The position numbers and the translations under genes were made by a program. DNA of 64,000 bases, from NCBI GenBank assembly GCA_030704615.1, contig CM060733.1, forward strand, positions 1,116,001 to 1,180,000. The letters are read 5' to 3'. The notes beneath the pieces are model-generated. The model was given only the letters and a program-made list of their open reading frames with translations. It did not search any database and was not told the origin of the DNA. This document shows, piece after piece, positions 24,201 through 36,200 of the stretch (positions are counted from its first letter, which is position 1; every line of letters begins with the position of its first letter). This DNA comes from Takakia lepidozioides. Its lineage: Eukaryota > Streptophyta > Takakiopsida > Takakiales > Takakiaceae.

Positions 24201-27200
24201 AACGAGAGCTCTTAAGCTATAGGATCGTCACACACCTGTATAACACGGGCATAGTCACGCAAGTTGAATGTATAGTGAGACTTGGTGGGAGTTGGAAGAA
24301 GTTTATTTTTAGCCTCATTGAACACTTCCAATGTAGACTGAATGATAGGATTCAGCAGGAGCTGCACTTCCTTGGGGAATTCATGCTTGATAGTTACATG
24401 CCAGTTCAGAATGGTTGAGAAAATAAGATGCAATGAATCCTCCCCCACCTGTACCAAGCCACCTATGCTCCAATCACCGATCCAAGAAGCGAGGAAGTGA
24501 AAGGCTACTGGGCTCAAAAAATGAAATGAAATGAAATGGTGCTTTATAACGTCCGCGGAAAGCTCATAGAGCTTATGGGACAAATGGAAGGAAGAACATG
24601 AGAGAAAATAGGAAAACCAGAGTCAGAGAAAAGAACTATTCGAGTGATTGTCTAAGGGTGAATGCTTCGTGCAGGTAGGCTGCCAAACATTTCTGATCCT
24701 CATAGTGGAAGACTTCAGTGAGAGATTGGGTTCCACGGAATAGACAATGGAATCTCCCACGGATCTCATAGTATAGGGGGCAATAGAAGAAGAAGTTGGG
24801 CACTCACCAAGCCCGAACTACAATGTCCACACTAGAGAGAAGAAAGACTAAAAGAAAAGAGTTCTGAACATCCACCAAGGGGAGGGGGGGGGGAGGGAAA
24901 GACATGGGCCAAGAAAGAGAGGACCTGAGCCACACCAACTTGATTGAAGTGCCGGAGATACCGATTGGTCACCAAGTTTCGGCCTCCTCCAGGTGGGCCC
25001 ATGGCAGACACAAACAGACAATCAACAAGATTGCGGAAATCATTATCTCTTCCATACCACCCGCCAAAATCCATGAACTGTCGCAACAGCTCTATTGGCG
25101 GTTGCGCTCCATAGACTTCAGGCTGCAAGAAACAAACATCAAACCATTAAAATCTGCCCTGGCACCATGCTCTGCAGTTCATTTGGTTTAACCGATAGGA
25201 TGATAACCAAAAGATTTGAATTGTGTGACATGAAGCTTTTGCACATTGGCGCATTTGACACCTTTGAAATAGACAGTGACAAAAGAGTATTAATCAACAA
25301 TGAGACTGGGAGAAAACCAGAAGAAATATATTGGACTTTCCTTCTTTTTGCAATATTAGGAACTGCAATTCACTGCAAACCTCCACCTAGACCCCAATTG
25401 CTAAGTCAATTCAGCGGAACACTTGAAGGGAGCTTTCAGGGAAACTTAGTGCAGCGTTATACCATCTGCGACTCACGTTCCAAGGACAAATTTACACACT
25501 ATCAAAGGAAGAAGAAAACTACTCAAACCCCCAACAGCTAGATCTATTTACTGATTAAGATATATACCTGTGGCATGTTGAGATCATCTATGAAGATAAT
25601 ACATTTCTTTCCCAGCACTGGGCCATAATATCCTCTTTTTCTTCGGTCGAGTGAATTATCAATCTGATTCTGCACCATATTAGCCGAAGTTCGAGCGGAC
25701 AGGACAACAAGCAAGGTTGTGAAATACTCACGTGAAAGTCCTTTAAGTAGGTGGCGATTCATGTAGATTGTCTTCCCCGTGCCTGTCCCCCCGACCATCA
25801 GTAGGGGGCTCCCATATAGGATGGCTTTGTCAAGCAAAAAAGTGTACCTCATTTGGTCCTTAGTTGGTATGATAATCTGATCAAAGGAGGCATCCTCAGG
25901 GATTTCTACAGGGATAATGGTGTCAGTCCAAAGCTTCCATTTGCAGGAGGGTTTATCGAACATGTAGTCATATATGTCATATGCCCCTTCATTATCAGGC
26001 ATCATGTCACACTTGAGTGTATCATGAACCGCAGGGACCACTAGATCAAAGCCCTCAGGGATGATCCCAACCACCATATTGCGTAAAAAGAGGTTGAATA
26101 CAACCCGACCATCAATATCTCCAGTTGACCCAATTGACCAGATGAGAGAGAAGAGAAATAAAGAGTCAATCCATTTGACAATACGCTCATTTCCAACGTT
26201 TTTTGCACCCTCCTCTGTCTTAATCTCATCAATCAAACTGTAGAATGTCCGCATCAGGCACATTACCAAGGGGGCATCTGAGGTGGGGGAGATCTCTTTC
26301 ACGCTTTTGCGAACACAACGCAGGCTTCCGCCCACCATCCAATCAAAAAGGGCTTGAAGATGCTTCTTATTGTCGCCTGCAATAGTGGGTGGCAGGGTGT
26401 TCATCCATGACGTAGTTAGGGGCTGCCAACCCATTTGATGGGGCTCCAAATACACCATGCCACATCGACTGACAGTAGCTGGTGATGCGACTGCAAGATC
26501 ACCCACCTATTGACACTTCCTTTAGGTTAGGTGAGAGTTTACAAAATGTAGAACCCTGTGTTAGCATGTCCTCTTGGTATGATATGGTATTTTGCAACAA
26601 GATGATTTGGGAATTTGCAATAGAACAACAATAAAGATATAAGGGCAGCCCCATGCAAGGACCTAAATCTGGCATATAATTTTACCATCTGAGCATAGTG
26701 CTCTACTGATTGACAAATACTTCTTCCCTTGAAACCATCTCACCTCAAAGATCATGTTCATTGATGATGACATTTGAATGATCTCACTGTTGGGAAGGCA
26801 AAGCTTTTTGTTGTCATCCAGCACTGTGTTCATGTTCTCAATCCAAATGGCATCCACAGGGCCATCAAGTATTATCCATTTCCGGTCATTTGTAGGTTCA
26901 GAAGCCTGCTCTCGAAATCTGACAGCCAGGACTCCATCTTGCCACTCCTGAGTAACAGCATCTGCTTGCCCATATAGCTGCCCCATAGTCACTGATTTAG
27001 GATTCACAGTAGAGATCTGCATAGGTAACACAAGCAATTTCACATGGATCAGATTTTGGAAATGTTAATCTTTTCTCTCTTCTCTCTCTCCATTAATCTC
27101 CCTTCCTAACCCTCCCTTCCTTGCATAGGGCGCAGCAAGGAAATTGAAACTGAAGAACACTTCTTCTTCTACTGCCCTCTATACTACGAGATCCGTGGGA

Positions 27201-30200
27201 GATTTCACTGTTTATTCAGTGGAACCCAAACTCTCACTGATGTCTTTCACTATGAGGATAAAAAATGCGTGGCAGCCTACCTACACGAGGCCTTCACCCT
27301 TAGACAATCGCTAGAACATTAATTGTGGTTTCTGGATTTGTTCCTCTCTCATGTTTTCTTCCATTTTGTCCCATAAACTCTACGAGCTTTCCGCGGACGT
27401 TATAAAGCACCATTTCATTTCATTTCTCTGAGCAGGTAGCCCAGTGGTTGGGTGTTTGTGGTGCACAACCTGGGTGATTCTGGGTTCAATCCTTCAACAT
27501 GTGCCTTCAGACCGTCCATTGGGCCCTCGATGGCCTGTTTGTTGAGCAGTAGGCTCTGTAAATTCACTGGACGTTAAAGAATCTTTATTGGACGTTATAA
27601 AGTACCATTTCATTTCATTCATTTCATTTCTCTTCCCCTATCCTCTCGTGGTGGCCTTTCTCAAAGCTTTCAGCTATGAGGACCCAAACTACCTGGCAGC
27701 CTACCTGCATCAGGAACTTCATCTTTGGATAATCTTTTCTGAAGCGCTTGTTGTTCTACTTTGTCCCCATGTGCCCTTGGAGCCCAGTGAATGAATGGAA
27801 TGGAACAGAAGGTACATCCCACCCTGTTTCTCCTGTATGGTCAATTGGGAGTTATACAAGCAGCAGGCTGGCTAGACTGGTCTCCTGCTCCCTGACTGCA
27901 CTGTAAAAGCACTGCTCTTAAACTGCCCTAAGCCAAGAGCCATATGATTCACAAACCACATGCCTAGGAAAAGCTAATACTACTCCAGTGCTACACCATC
28001 CAATAACTAATAATTTTTCATATTCAACCCTACAGTACTGCCAATGTCATTCCAAATCATCAGGTGGGTAACACAATTTCAAATTCAGTGGCACTATGTG
28101 GAGTGCCATAGTCTGAATCAGCAAGAATCAGCTCAGCTTCATTGAAAAGGCGGGTATGACCTCCAGGTCATATCCTGGACTACCCAGGTGAGCATAATCG
28201 CTGGCATGAATGAACAATTGATTTTTTGTCTTCAGTTTTCTCCCAACAGAATAGATACATTCCACAACTGACCAGCAGGAAGGTCTCAGAGTTAGTATGT
28301 TCACAGCTGCTACTCAGAGACATATAATTGTGAAGTGTCCACTTGCAACTAAGACTCTCGGAGATGGTACTTACATAAACCTTCCGCTCCTTGTTGTTGC
28401 CCCATTGTGACATGTCTGTCAGAGCTCGCTGCAGGACTCGAATGGCACACGTCTTGCCAGAGAATGAGAGACCCACAAGCATAAGCCCATGCCGGACAAT
28501 AATCATCTCATACAGCTGTATGAGTTTCAGCATGAAATAAGCAGTTGGTTGCAGATTCATCTGCTTGCAGTTATCCATGATTGCTCTGTTTAAGAGGGTG
28601 TAATCAGGCTCAGGAAGGACCACACCAGGGAACAGGTCGGAAACAATACCATTGAAAAGGGGCACATCTTGAGATAAGAATTTGCACAAGTTGACATCAA
28701 TAATTGAACGAAGCATTAAAATGAACTCCTCTTCCTCGGGATACCGCTGTTTAAGGTTAGATGCAGCACGTAGCACAGCCATCACTGCCCTCATACCATA
28801 ATCATAGTGATCTTGACTTGAGAGCTGCTCACTGCAAAGACGGTAGGTAGCCACGATCTTCCGTGCAGAGTCCCGTGCCTTTTGGAAACAACCACAAGGA
28901 ATATAAAGAGAAACAGATACTTAAAAAACTCAGTTGAGTGTCATAAAAGTTACCATAAAAAAGCCTACAGGTAAGCAATCCCTTACTTTCAGGGCCCATC
29001 TAATTAAGAGGGCTTTATTAAGTGGCCTTGTTATGGACATTCCCACCCACCATCACACCCCTTAGTAAACTCATAATAGGAATGGAAAGGGGCACTACAT
29101 TGTCCCCCACCGCCACGCTTTGCAAAACTCCCTCCCTAGCCTAAGAGTGCCACCTGACCACTCACAATAATGATGGCTCCTCACAAACAACCAAGCTGGC
29201 TACGACATCTAGCATACAGCAAATGAGTCAGGCATATCCCACTGCCCAGCAGGCCCTCAAATCCTACTATGTGCTGCACTCATGGTGATATACACGGCCA
29301 TCCAATTGCTACAGAGCTTCACAGACAATCTGACATCTCTGTTTCTCTTTACTACTATATTCTATACCTATTGGCAGAACAACCATCCTGACAAACTTAT
29401 CACAGCTATATTTGACCATGTCATCAACATGCAGGGAGACAAGAAGCAACCCTTCCCCTCATGGGACCCACCAAGTATGCCCAGCCGGACACACCCTTGC
29501 TGGCTCTGATCACATTCTCCTGCACTACCTGAACCTGCTCTTATCAGATATATGGACACCTGTCTCACCAATGAAATTACCACCTAGGCCAAAGCCTTCT
29601 TTGAGTACACAAAGACTCACATCACTAAACGGATGGACTCAATTATCCACAATCAAAATCTATCCGACCACATTTGGTCATCCCCAGCTCTGATGAATGT
29701 TAAGCACTTATCACAACCTCCAGATCTGACAGGTTCCCCATGGCTGCTGCCCTGCAACTGTGACACCCCACCACCAATCCCCAGCCTGGTCGACTAGATA
29801 TACTACTATCCAGCAGCCTCCCATTAGGGCCATACCAGTCTTAAAATCTAATTCATTGCATGACCATTTCCCTGTCAATTACACCCAAGAAAATATCCTC
29901 CACTCCAGACAGCTATTTGATTTGTACTGTATGTTTGCATGCAAAGAGCCCAATCCCGACAGCAGAACAGTACCCACAAAGGGACGAGGCTCTTGTTTGC
30001 TGGCTTCGGCCAGAGTCCTGAGGGAAGAATGGGGCAATAGAAACTAAATTCTATTTTCAACTAAGGAAATACACAGCACTTCAAAGGAGAATATTATGGA
30101 TAATGATCTAAGGCAGCCCAAACGGTTACATAGTCATAAGCGAAATACAACCATGTACCCACTTGTAACGACACTCCCATGTACTGAAAGCAAAGGCACA

Positions 30201-33200
30201 ACTTACATTGAACAAAGCCAACAGGAATATGGAATTCACCTGCAAGTAACCACTGCTGTAGAGCATGATCTCACTGATCATAGCATAGTCAGGAACCATC
30301 ATAGCTACAGTTCGGAAGAGTGCCTTCAAATTATCAGGCAACTCACTGCGACCGGCATACCCCGGGTTCATTGTGATGAAGACATTACATGTGGGTTTCA
30401 AAATCAGCTCAGAACCCTCAAATACGAAGTTCTTTACTTTATTCTGGACTGCAATTTGAATCTCAAGCACCTGATGAACAATTCGAAGTTTTTCCATCAA
30501 CTTTATGCAGCAAATCGATTGCACGTTGCATACAAATGACGAAAGTTACAGCGGCAGGGTGCAATTGATGAAATATACCTATCTGACACGGGAGCCAAAA
30601 AATGACATGAAGGTAAACAGGAAGTTCAGATTGTACTCATAAGACGTTGTTTGCCGTAGCCTTGTGGCCATTGACCCCGCGCCCAGTTTGAGCGGGAACA
30701 AAAGGGACAGAACCTACCTCTGTCAGGGGCTGACGTTGGTAGTAAGACTTACCTCCATATAAAGAATTAATCCGGGTTTTCCAGATATCCTCTAGAAATC
30801 CCTTCACACAAGCATCAATCTGCTGTGTGTGATTTGCCCAAAAACTAGGCCTCAGGAGGGCCTGGGCTTTTGGCTCAGCCTCGAGACTTTCAAAGTTGGT
30901 AAACAGGGGTACAGGCACAATTCCCTTAATAGATTTGAAGAGAGCGTCTCTTTGGTGAGAGAACCCCGGACAGTGTATCAGAAAATGAATACTGTCTTCA
31001 GATTGCCCACACAACGGGCAATTGCACTCTCCCGTTGCAAGTTCAGAGACCATCAACATGAAAATAGTGACAGTATGGACTCTTGGGTAACTACCTCCTC
31101 AAATAATAACTACCTCCTCTGCCACTTCTACTGGACAACTGCCTCCTCAAATACAAAAATGTAGCAGGGGATAAGACTATTTAAGTAGTGCACCTGTTGA
31201 GCAACCACAGACAAGACCTCCAGGTCTATTCGATTGAACTCATCAAAGCATGCCCATGCACCGGATGCTGCTAGCCCCTTGAAGAACTTGGCCATAGCCA
31301 AATAGTCCAGACTGTCACTGCAGTTGAACACTACACACTGCCTCGCTAGTGCCTACACCAATTTACCATATTTCAAATCACTAGACAACTTAAATAAGCC
31401 ATATTACATCAGTAGTAAATTAAGAGACCATGCCTCCCAACGTTATGGCTACACAGCAAGAATTAATGACAACTGAACACTGCCAGCAATACATGACTGC
31501 AAACACCAGTATAGTGCCTGGGCTGTTGTAACGAAATTAGCGATAAGCCTAGGTACAAGTAGCTGTTTGCTAAACCACATTTTTCACTGTGGAAAAAGTT
31601 GCATTATAAGTCACAGACACATACCATGTAGTTACAATTCCATATTGGATTCCTTGAATTAATAGGTAGATCAAATTGAGCACATCTTGATCATGCAATA
31701 CGTTACCTTGGCCAAATCCTTTGTGGTTTCGGTCTTCCCAGTACCAGCAGGGCCCTCGGGAGCGCCTCCTAAATTCAAATGGATTGCACCCATCAATGTG
31801 CGGTAACACCTGCACAGATTTGAACAACCTTAATTTCATCATAAAATTTGAACAATGGCTAGGAATTGCAACCTCACAGCTTGGCAAGATAAGTCTTTAT
31901 TGTTTACAGATCTAGTACAGTTCAAAATGTGGTCCTTCCTTCCTTCTAGGGGACTGTTGGTATAGAACTCGTACTTCCCATGCCTAACCTGCGCATGCAG
32001 CTACAGAAAACAAATAGTAGCATTGAAGAGAGCGTGCTAACTGATCTAACTGATCTGTGATGGATACAAAGCAAGAGAGATAGTCAGACGTCTTGCCTGT
32101 CAGTCAGGGGTGTAATAACAAGGCGGGATGAGTTCCCCAGATACTCATACCCATATTCAATGCCTGCATTCATCATACGCACCATGCATGTGTTGTTTTC
32201 CCAATACATACGCAACTGGCTCTGCCAGAGGAAATCTGTCTCCTTGTTCACACCCTCCTTGGCCAGCAAAGCTATGGTGTCGCGGGCATGGACATCCATA
32301 ACCACCAGTGCACTAAGTGTCAGCCTATTCATACTAGTAAGCTCTCCACGCACCAAGTTGACAATACCACCCAACTGCACTGTGCAAAACTGTTCAAACT
32401 CTGAGACAGCATTGCCCCCTGCTATGATTCTCTCTGTTGCAGCACTCGTCCAATAGATTGCACTCACCACAAGGACCACTTGGCCAGGCCACTCAAGCAC
32501 CCACTTCTCCCTTTGAGTGTTTGCATACGCTTCTACCGCCTTTAAGCACTGTTCTTGCACAGATTGGAGCATGCCTTCTTCCACCTGACCTACAATTAGA
32601 ACCCCCAAATTAGAAAAAGAAAAAGAAAAACTACTTTTAAGCTGTGGAGATAGGTAATGCAACGTCATATACTACAACACTCACCACAGCTCACTGCTGC
32701 TTTTCAGAGCCTGTATACAGCACAAGTTAGACAGATCAGTGAATTAGTGGAAAGAGATTCTTTACATGATTTTCTGCACATATCAGCGCATGTAATCTAT
32801 CATAGAAATATTTTTCAAAGGTATCTGACCAAACATATGCTGGCTTGCAACACCGAAGAGGCCAAGAACAGTAGTCCTGCCTAATCTAGCTTTCAATGTC
32901 AAAGTGATAGTCCTGTAACATGTTGAAAACTTGTCAACAATCATCTTCAAGTCCTTCTGCAAGGATTTAGTGTGAAGTTGAAAGACTTCCTCATGCTAAT
33001 CCTTATGCTATTCATCTCAAAATTGTTGCTCCATATTTGGAGGTCATATGTCTTGCCTGCAACAGCCACCTCTCCACAGCTCCCTGGGAAGTTTTCGGGT
33101 TGAATTTCTCGACGAGGGCCACAATTTCTCCCTCAGCAGATATCATAGCAGTGATGTCTAGATTGGATTCAAACTGCAGCAAGCTGATGCCTTCAAAACA

Positions 33201-36200
33201 TTTTTTCAAGTGTGGTTGCACTCGCAGTGGATCCTTTGTCTCTGAAAGAATCTCAAGCATCTCATCATTTGAAAGGAAGAAGAAACGTGGGAATGCAATA
33301 CGCTTCACCTGGACAATTGAAACCTATTTAGGGTGACATTTTCATGGAGTTCACTTGCAAAAACCATGATATCTATTGAATATGAAACGTCTAACCTCGT
33401 GAAAATTCTGTCACTCCCATTCAGTTTGTTGGATCTTACTCTCGCATATTCTACATGAGGCAGCCGTCTTTAGTTCTGAAGGAACACACTTATCTACATT
33501 AAGAAACAGTTTAGCAAGCTAAGTAATGTCCAGGAAGATATTTGTCCAGGGCCATCTCATCTGCACCAAGGATCCTTAATTCTGTCTTTGGCTTGGAAGG
33601 CCAGCTAGGGTGGGAAATGCAGCTGCATGCATAGTTTCTGGTGTGGAGGGTATTTCAGAAGAAAAAGATTGCTAGTAGCCTCCATATGTTTCCTTTTCCT
33701 TTGTAAATGTTGACAGCAGTGGGGTTCTGTCTCAAGAAAATACCAAATTCAAAGTCCAGGCATGGAACACTTACCCTATCCTGAAATCACAATTGCATTG
33801 AATTCAAATTCAAAGACAAACCCAGCAACTGTGACAAGAATGATAGACCTACACATGATCTAATAACAAGCCAACAGAAAAAGAAGAGAACCTCCAAGTA
33901 TTGTGCCAGTCCTTTGTTGATAATTTCCAAGAGCCTATTTGCTTCTTGGAGTTTTGCAAGTCTTTCAGTATCTTTGGCAGCATCTAAGCAGCCTGGAACG
34001 GCATATGTTTTTTTCATCACGTCACGCCATGTCTGATCAACTGTCTGAAATAACTCTCCTTCTGTTGGCATTTGCCTCATAATATCTCTTGACCCAAAAA
34101 TGGGTCCCAAGTATTGCCAGGTTGCTTGGCAGTTCAACCAGTTATCCACCAAAGCCTGCCCGCCGTTAAAGATACATTTTAAGATCTCTTCATCTCTCCC
34201 CATTTTGTTTATTAGCTGGAGAACCTGAGAAAGACTTGCCTATGCATCAACTCCGGCTTCTGTGATCCCCCATGAGGCCAGAGGAGTACTGGAGTCGGCG
34301 GTATTGCTAATTCATTTCTATCCCTAGAAACATTTCCAAAATCAAGGGAGATGATAAGCTGAACAGTCAATAAGGCCCCACTTGTTCTGTATGCACATAA
34401 GAAAGAAAGGAAAAAAGTGATGTTCATATCTCACTGTGAAACAAACTTCCTACAATAGGAGAAATAAATAAATAAAGTCAAAATCAGAGAGAGAAGCATC
34501 CACACAGCCTCCTGATGTAAAAACTGTTGGAAAACCACTGGCGTGTGTTCGGGCTAGGGATTGAACCTAGGACCTCCCCCATTCAGGTGGGGTGCTCTAC
34601 CACTGAGCTACCCGTCCCGTTCTGTTCTCAGAGTGTCGTGCAAGGGCTACAGCCTTGACACCTCCAACACTCCCCCTCAAGGCATAGCCCTTATGCTAAT
34701 GCCCACCCATTCTGACCACCGCCCCAACCTTGGCTCTGATACCATGTTGGAAAACCACTGGCGAGTGGTCGGGCTAGGGATTGAACCTAGGACCTCCCCC
34801 ATTCTGGTGGGGTGCTCTACCACTGAGCTACCCGTCCCGTTCTGTTCTCAGAGTGTCGTGCAAGGGACACCTCCAACAAAAACAGCCCTTGTGGCAGGAT
34901 GATCTCAAACACCTACCTTAAGCCCAGTTCATGTTGACATTTATGCCCAGAAACTTTCCCTGTGAGACATGCTATCGCATTCACTACCTCTGACAGTTCT
35001 AAGGTTGAAAAAAACATATCATAGTACGTCAATACCAGCCCACACCTACCTGCAGATCAAGAACAATTTTGCGCCAGGTAAATGCCTGATATTCAAATGG
35101 CTTGACGAAAGGGGAGGCACACATTGAAAGGATTTTCACGGTTTGGTCATCCAAAATCATCTGAATGTCATCTATGCCCCCAACAATAAATGTTCCTGAA
35201 TCTTTGTATGGTAGAACAACAAACTCAATGCCATTCCAATCATTCAGCATTTTCTCTAAGGATTTCTCAAAAGAGTACTCTTTACTCGCAGCGCCACTCA
35301 GATTTCGGACCTACAGATAAGAGACCACGTCTGGTTTTAGTCTCCATACATGTCGCATTGCTCATTTAGTTTGTTGGCAATAGAAGTCAGACATGCAAAG
35401 CTAGGCATTGAAATTTGTTGGTCAATCTTGATGTTAGTCCCAAACTCACCACATACAAAGATAAACATATCTGTAGGTTACTGCTATATTCTTTCATCTG
35501 TGGACTTGCAACCAAGAAACACTTTAGTTACAGTAGATGAGTAAATGAATCGCAGTTCCCCGACTGTGCTCCAGCCATGCCCAGGGGAGGTCTGCTGGAA
35601 TGTCTTCCCTTTAACTTGAACGTAACCAATTATGGACTGTAAACATGGCTCGTCTCAGGAGTGAGACAGAGAGAAGAGACTCGAAGCGTAAGAGCCACTT
35701 CCCCTTGTGGGTACTGCCCCTATCGGGATGGGCAGGAGTGATAAAACTTGCGCTGGCAACCGTCATGAGAGGGTTGGTGCGACTCGATAACCCTCATGGA
35801 AGACCACCAGCTGGGATGGGATCACGAGAAGTAGACTCTGTAACTTACCCACCAGAGATACGATGCCCATTCACAACAGTAAGAGCTTGCAAATAGAACC
35901 AGGAACTGGGAACAGCAAGGACAAATGGCCGCACAGTAAAAACGAGATATACCTCCTCAATCTTGTCCATGATCCCATATGAGAGAAGGTCGTTGGTACT
36001 GAAAGGAATTTCTGATGAGTAAGGTTTTTCCATCAATGTGAATATCTGTTTCCAGTGACGGTCCTTCAAAGCGGGATTGGCCACTTCCTCCATTAGGGGC
36101 ACAACCTGTCCAACTCACCAGCACAATGGCAGCCTCAGGGGTTGCCAACCATCTACCATGTGCTCCACCTTTTCCTTTGTTTTCTTTATCTCCATTTCAT

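Larger units (their letters stand above)
19006..25122 (-). other. Dynein AAA3 large subdomain and AAA4 exons (exons 22-25)
   Basis: Exon 22 has [22 protein letters not shown], whose glycine run marks the end of AAA3. Exons 23 and 24 bridge to AAA4. Exon 25 (19297-19006) contains [20 protein letters not shown] followed by [13 protein letters not shown], the AAA4 P-loop with Arg in place of Lys, as is usual for axonemal chains. The AAA4 Walker B-like FLFSDTQI follows in exon 26. The intron between exons 24 and 25 (19298-23732) is the longest, at 4.4 kb, because of three LINE-B derived insertions. Confidence 0.93.
28375..32584 (-). other. Dynein AAA1 and AAA2 exons (exons 15-19)
   Basis: AAA1 is the main ATPase site. 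Its Walker [17 protein letters not shown] lies in exon 16 (31809-31707) and its Walker [15 protein letters not shown] in exon 17 (31352-31194). Exon 18 carries [19 protein letters not shown], the most conserved stretch of axonemal chains. Exon 19 (504 nt) has [19 protein letters not shown] and the AAA2 Walker A GLSFSGKT. All catalytic residues of AAA1 are present, so the motor should be active. Exon 15 both follows and precedes a GC-AG intron: donors at 33056-33055 and 32096-32095 read AG|GCAAGA. Confidence 0.95.
34525..34878 (-). mobile_element. TRIM: complete miniature LTR retrotransposon with tRNA-like LTRs
   Basis: 354 bp in the dynein intron 34225-35049. Two direct repeats of 145 and 134 bp begin TGTTGG and end CCAACA. 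Read on minus, the 5' LTR (34878-34745) is followed at once by TGGTATCAGAGCCA (34744-34731), the primer-binding site for initiator tRNA-Met; 61 bp later a purine tract ending TTGAGGGGGAG borders the 3' LTR (34669-34525). The whole is flanked by the 5-bp duplication AAAAC (34520-34524 and 34879-34883). It has no coding capacity, so movement needs enzymes from another LTR element. The LTRs differ by about three substitutions and one 11-bp indel. Confidence 0.93.

Noticed and set aside
34547-34837. Two functional tRNA genes on minus
   Set aside because: They sit at the same place in both LTRs of a TRIM, have C at position 33, a mismatch at the base of the anticodon loop, and a serine anticodon without a long variable arm. 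Treated as tRNA-like LTR parts.
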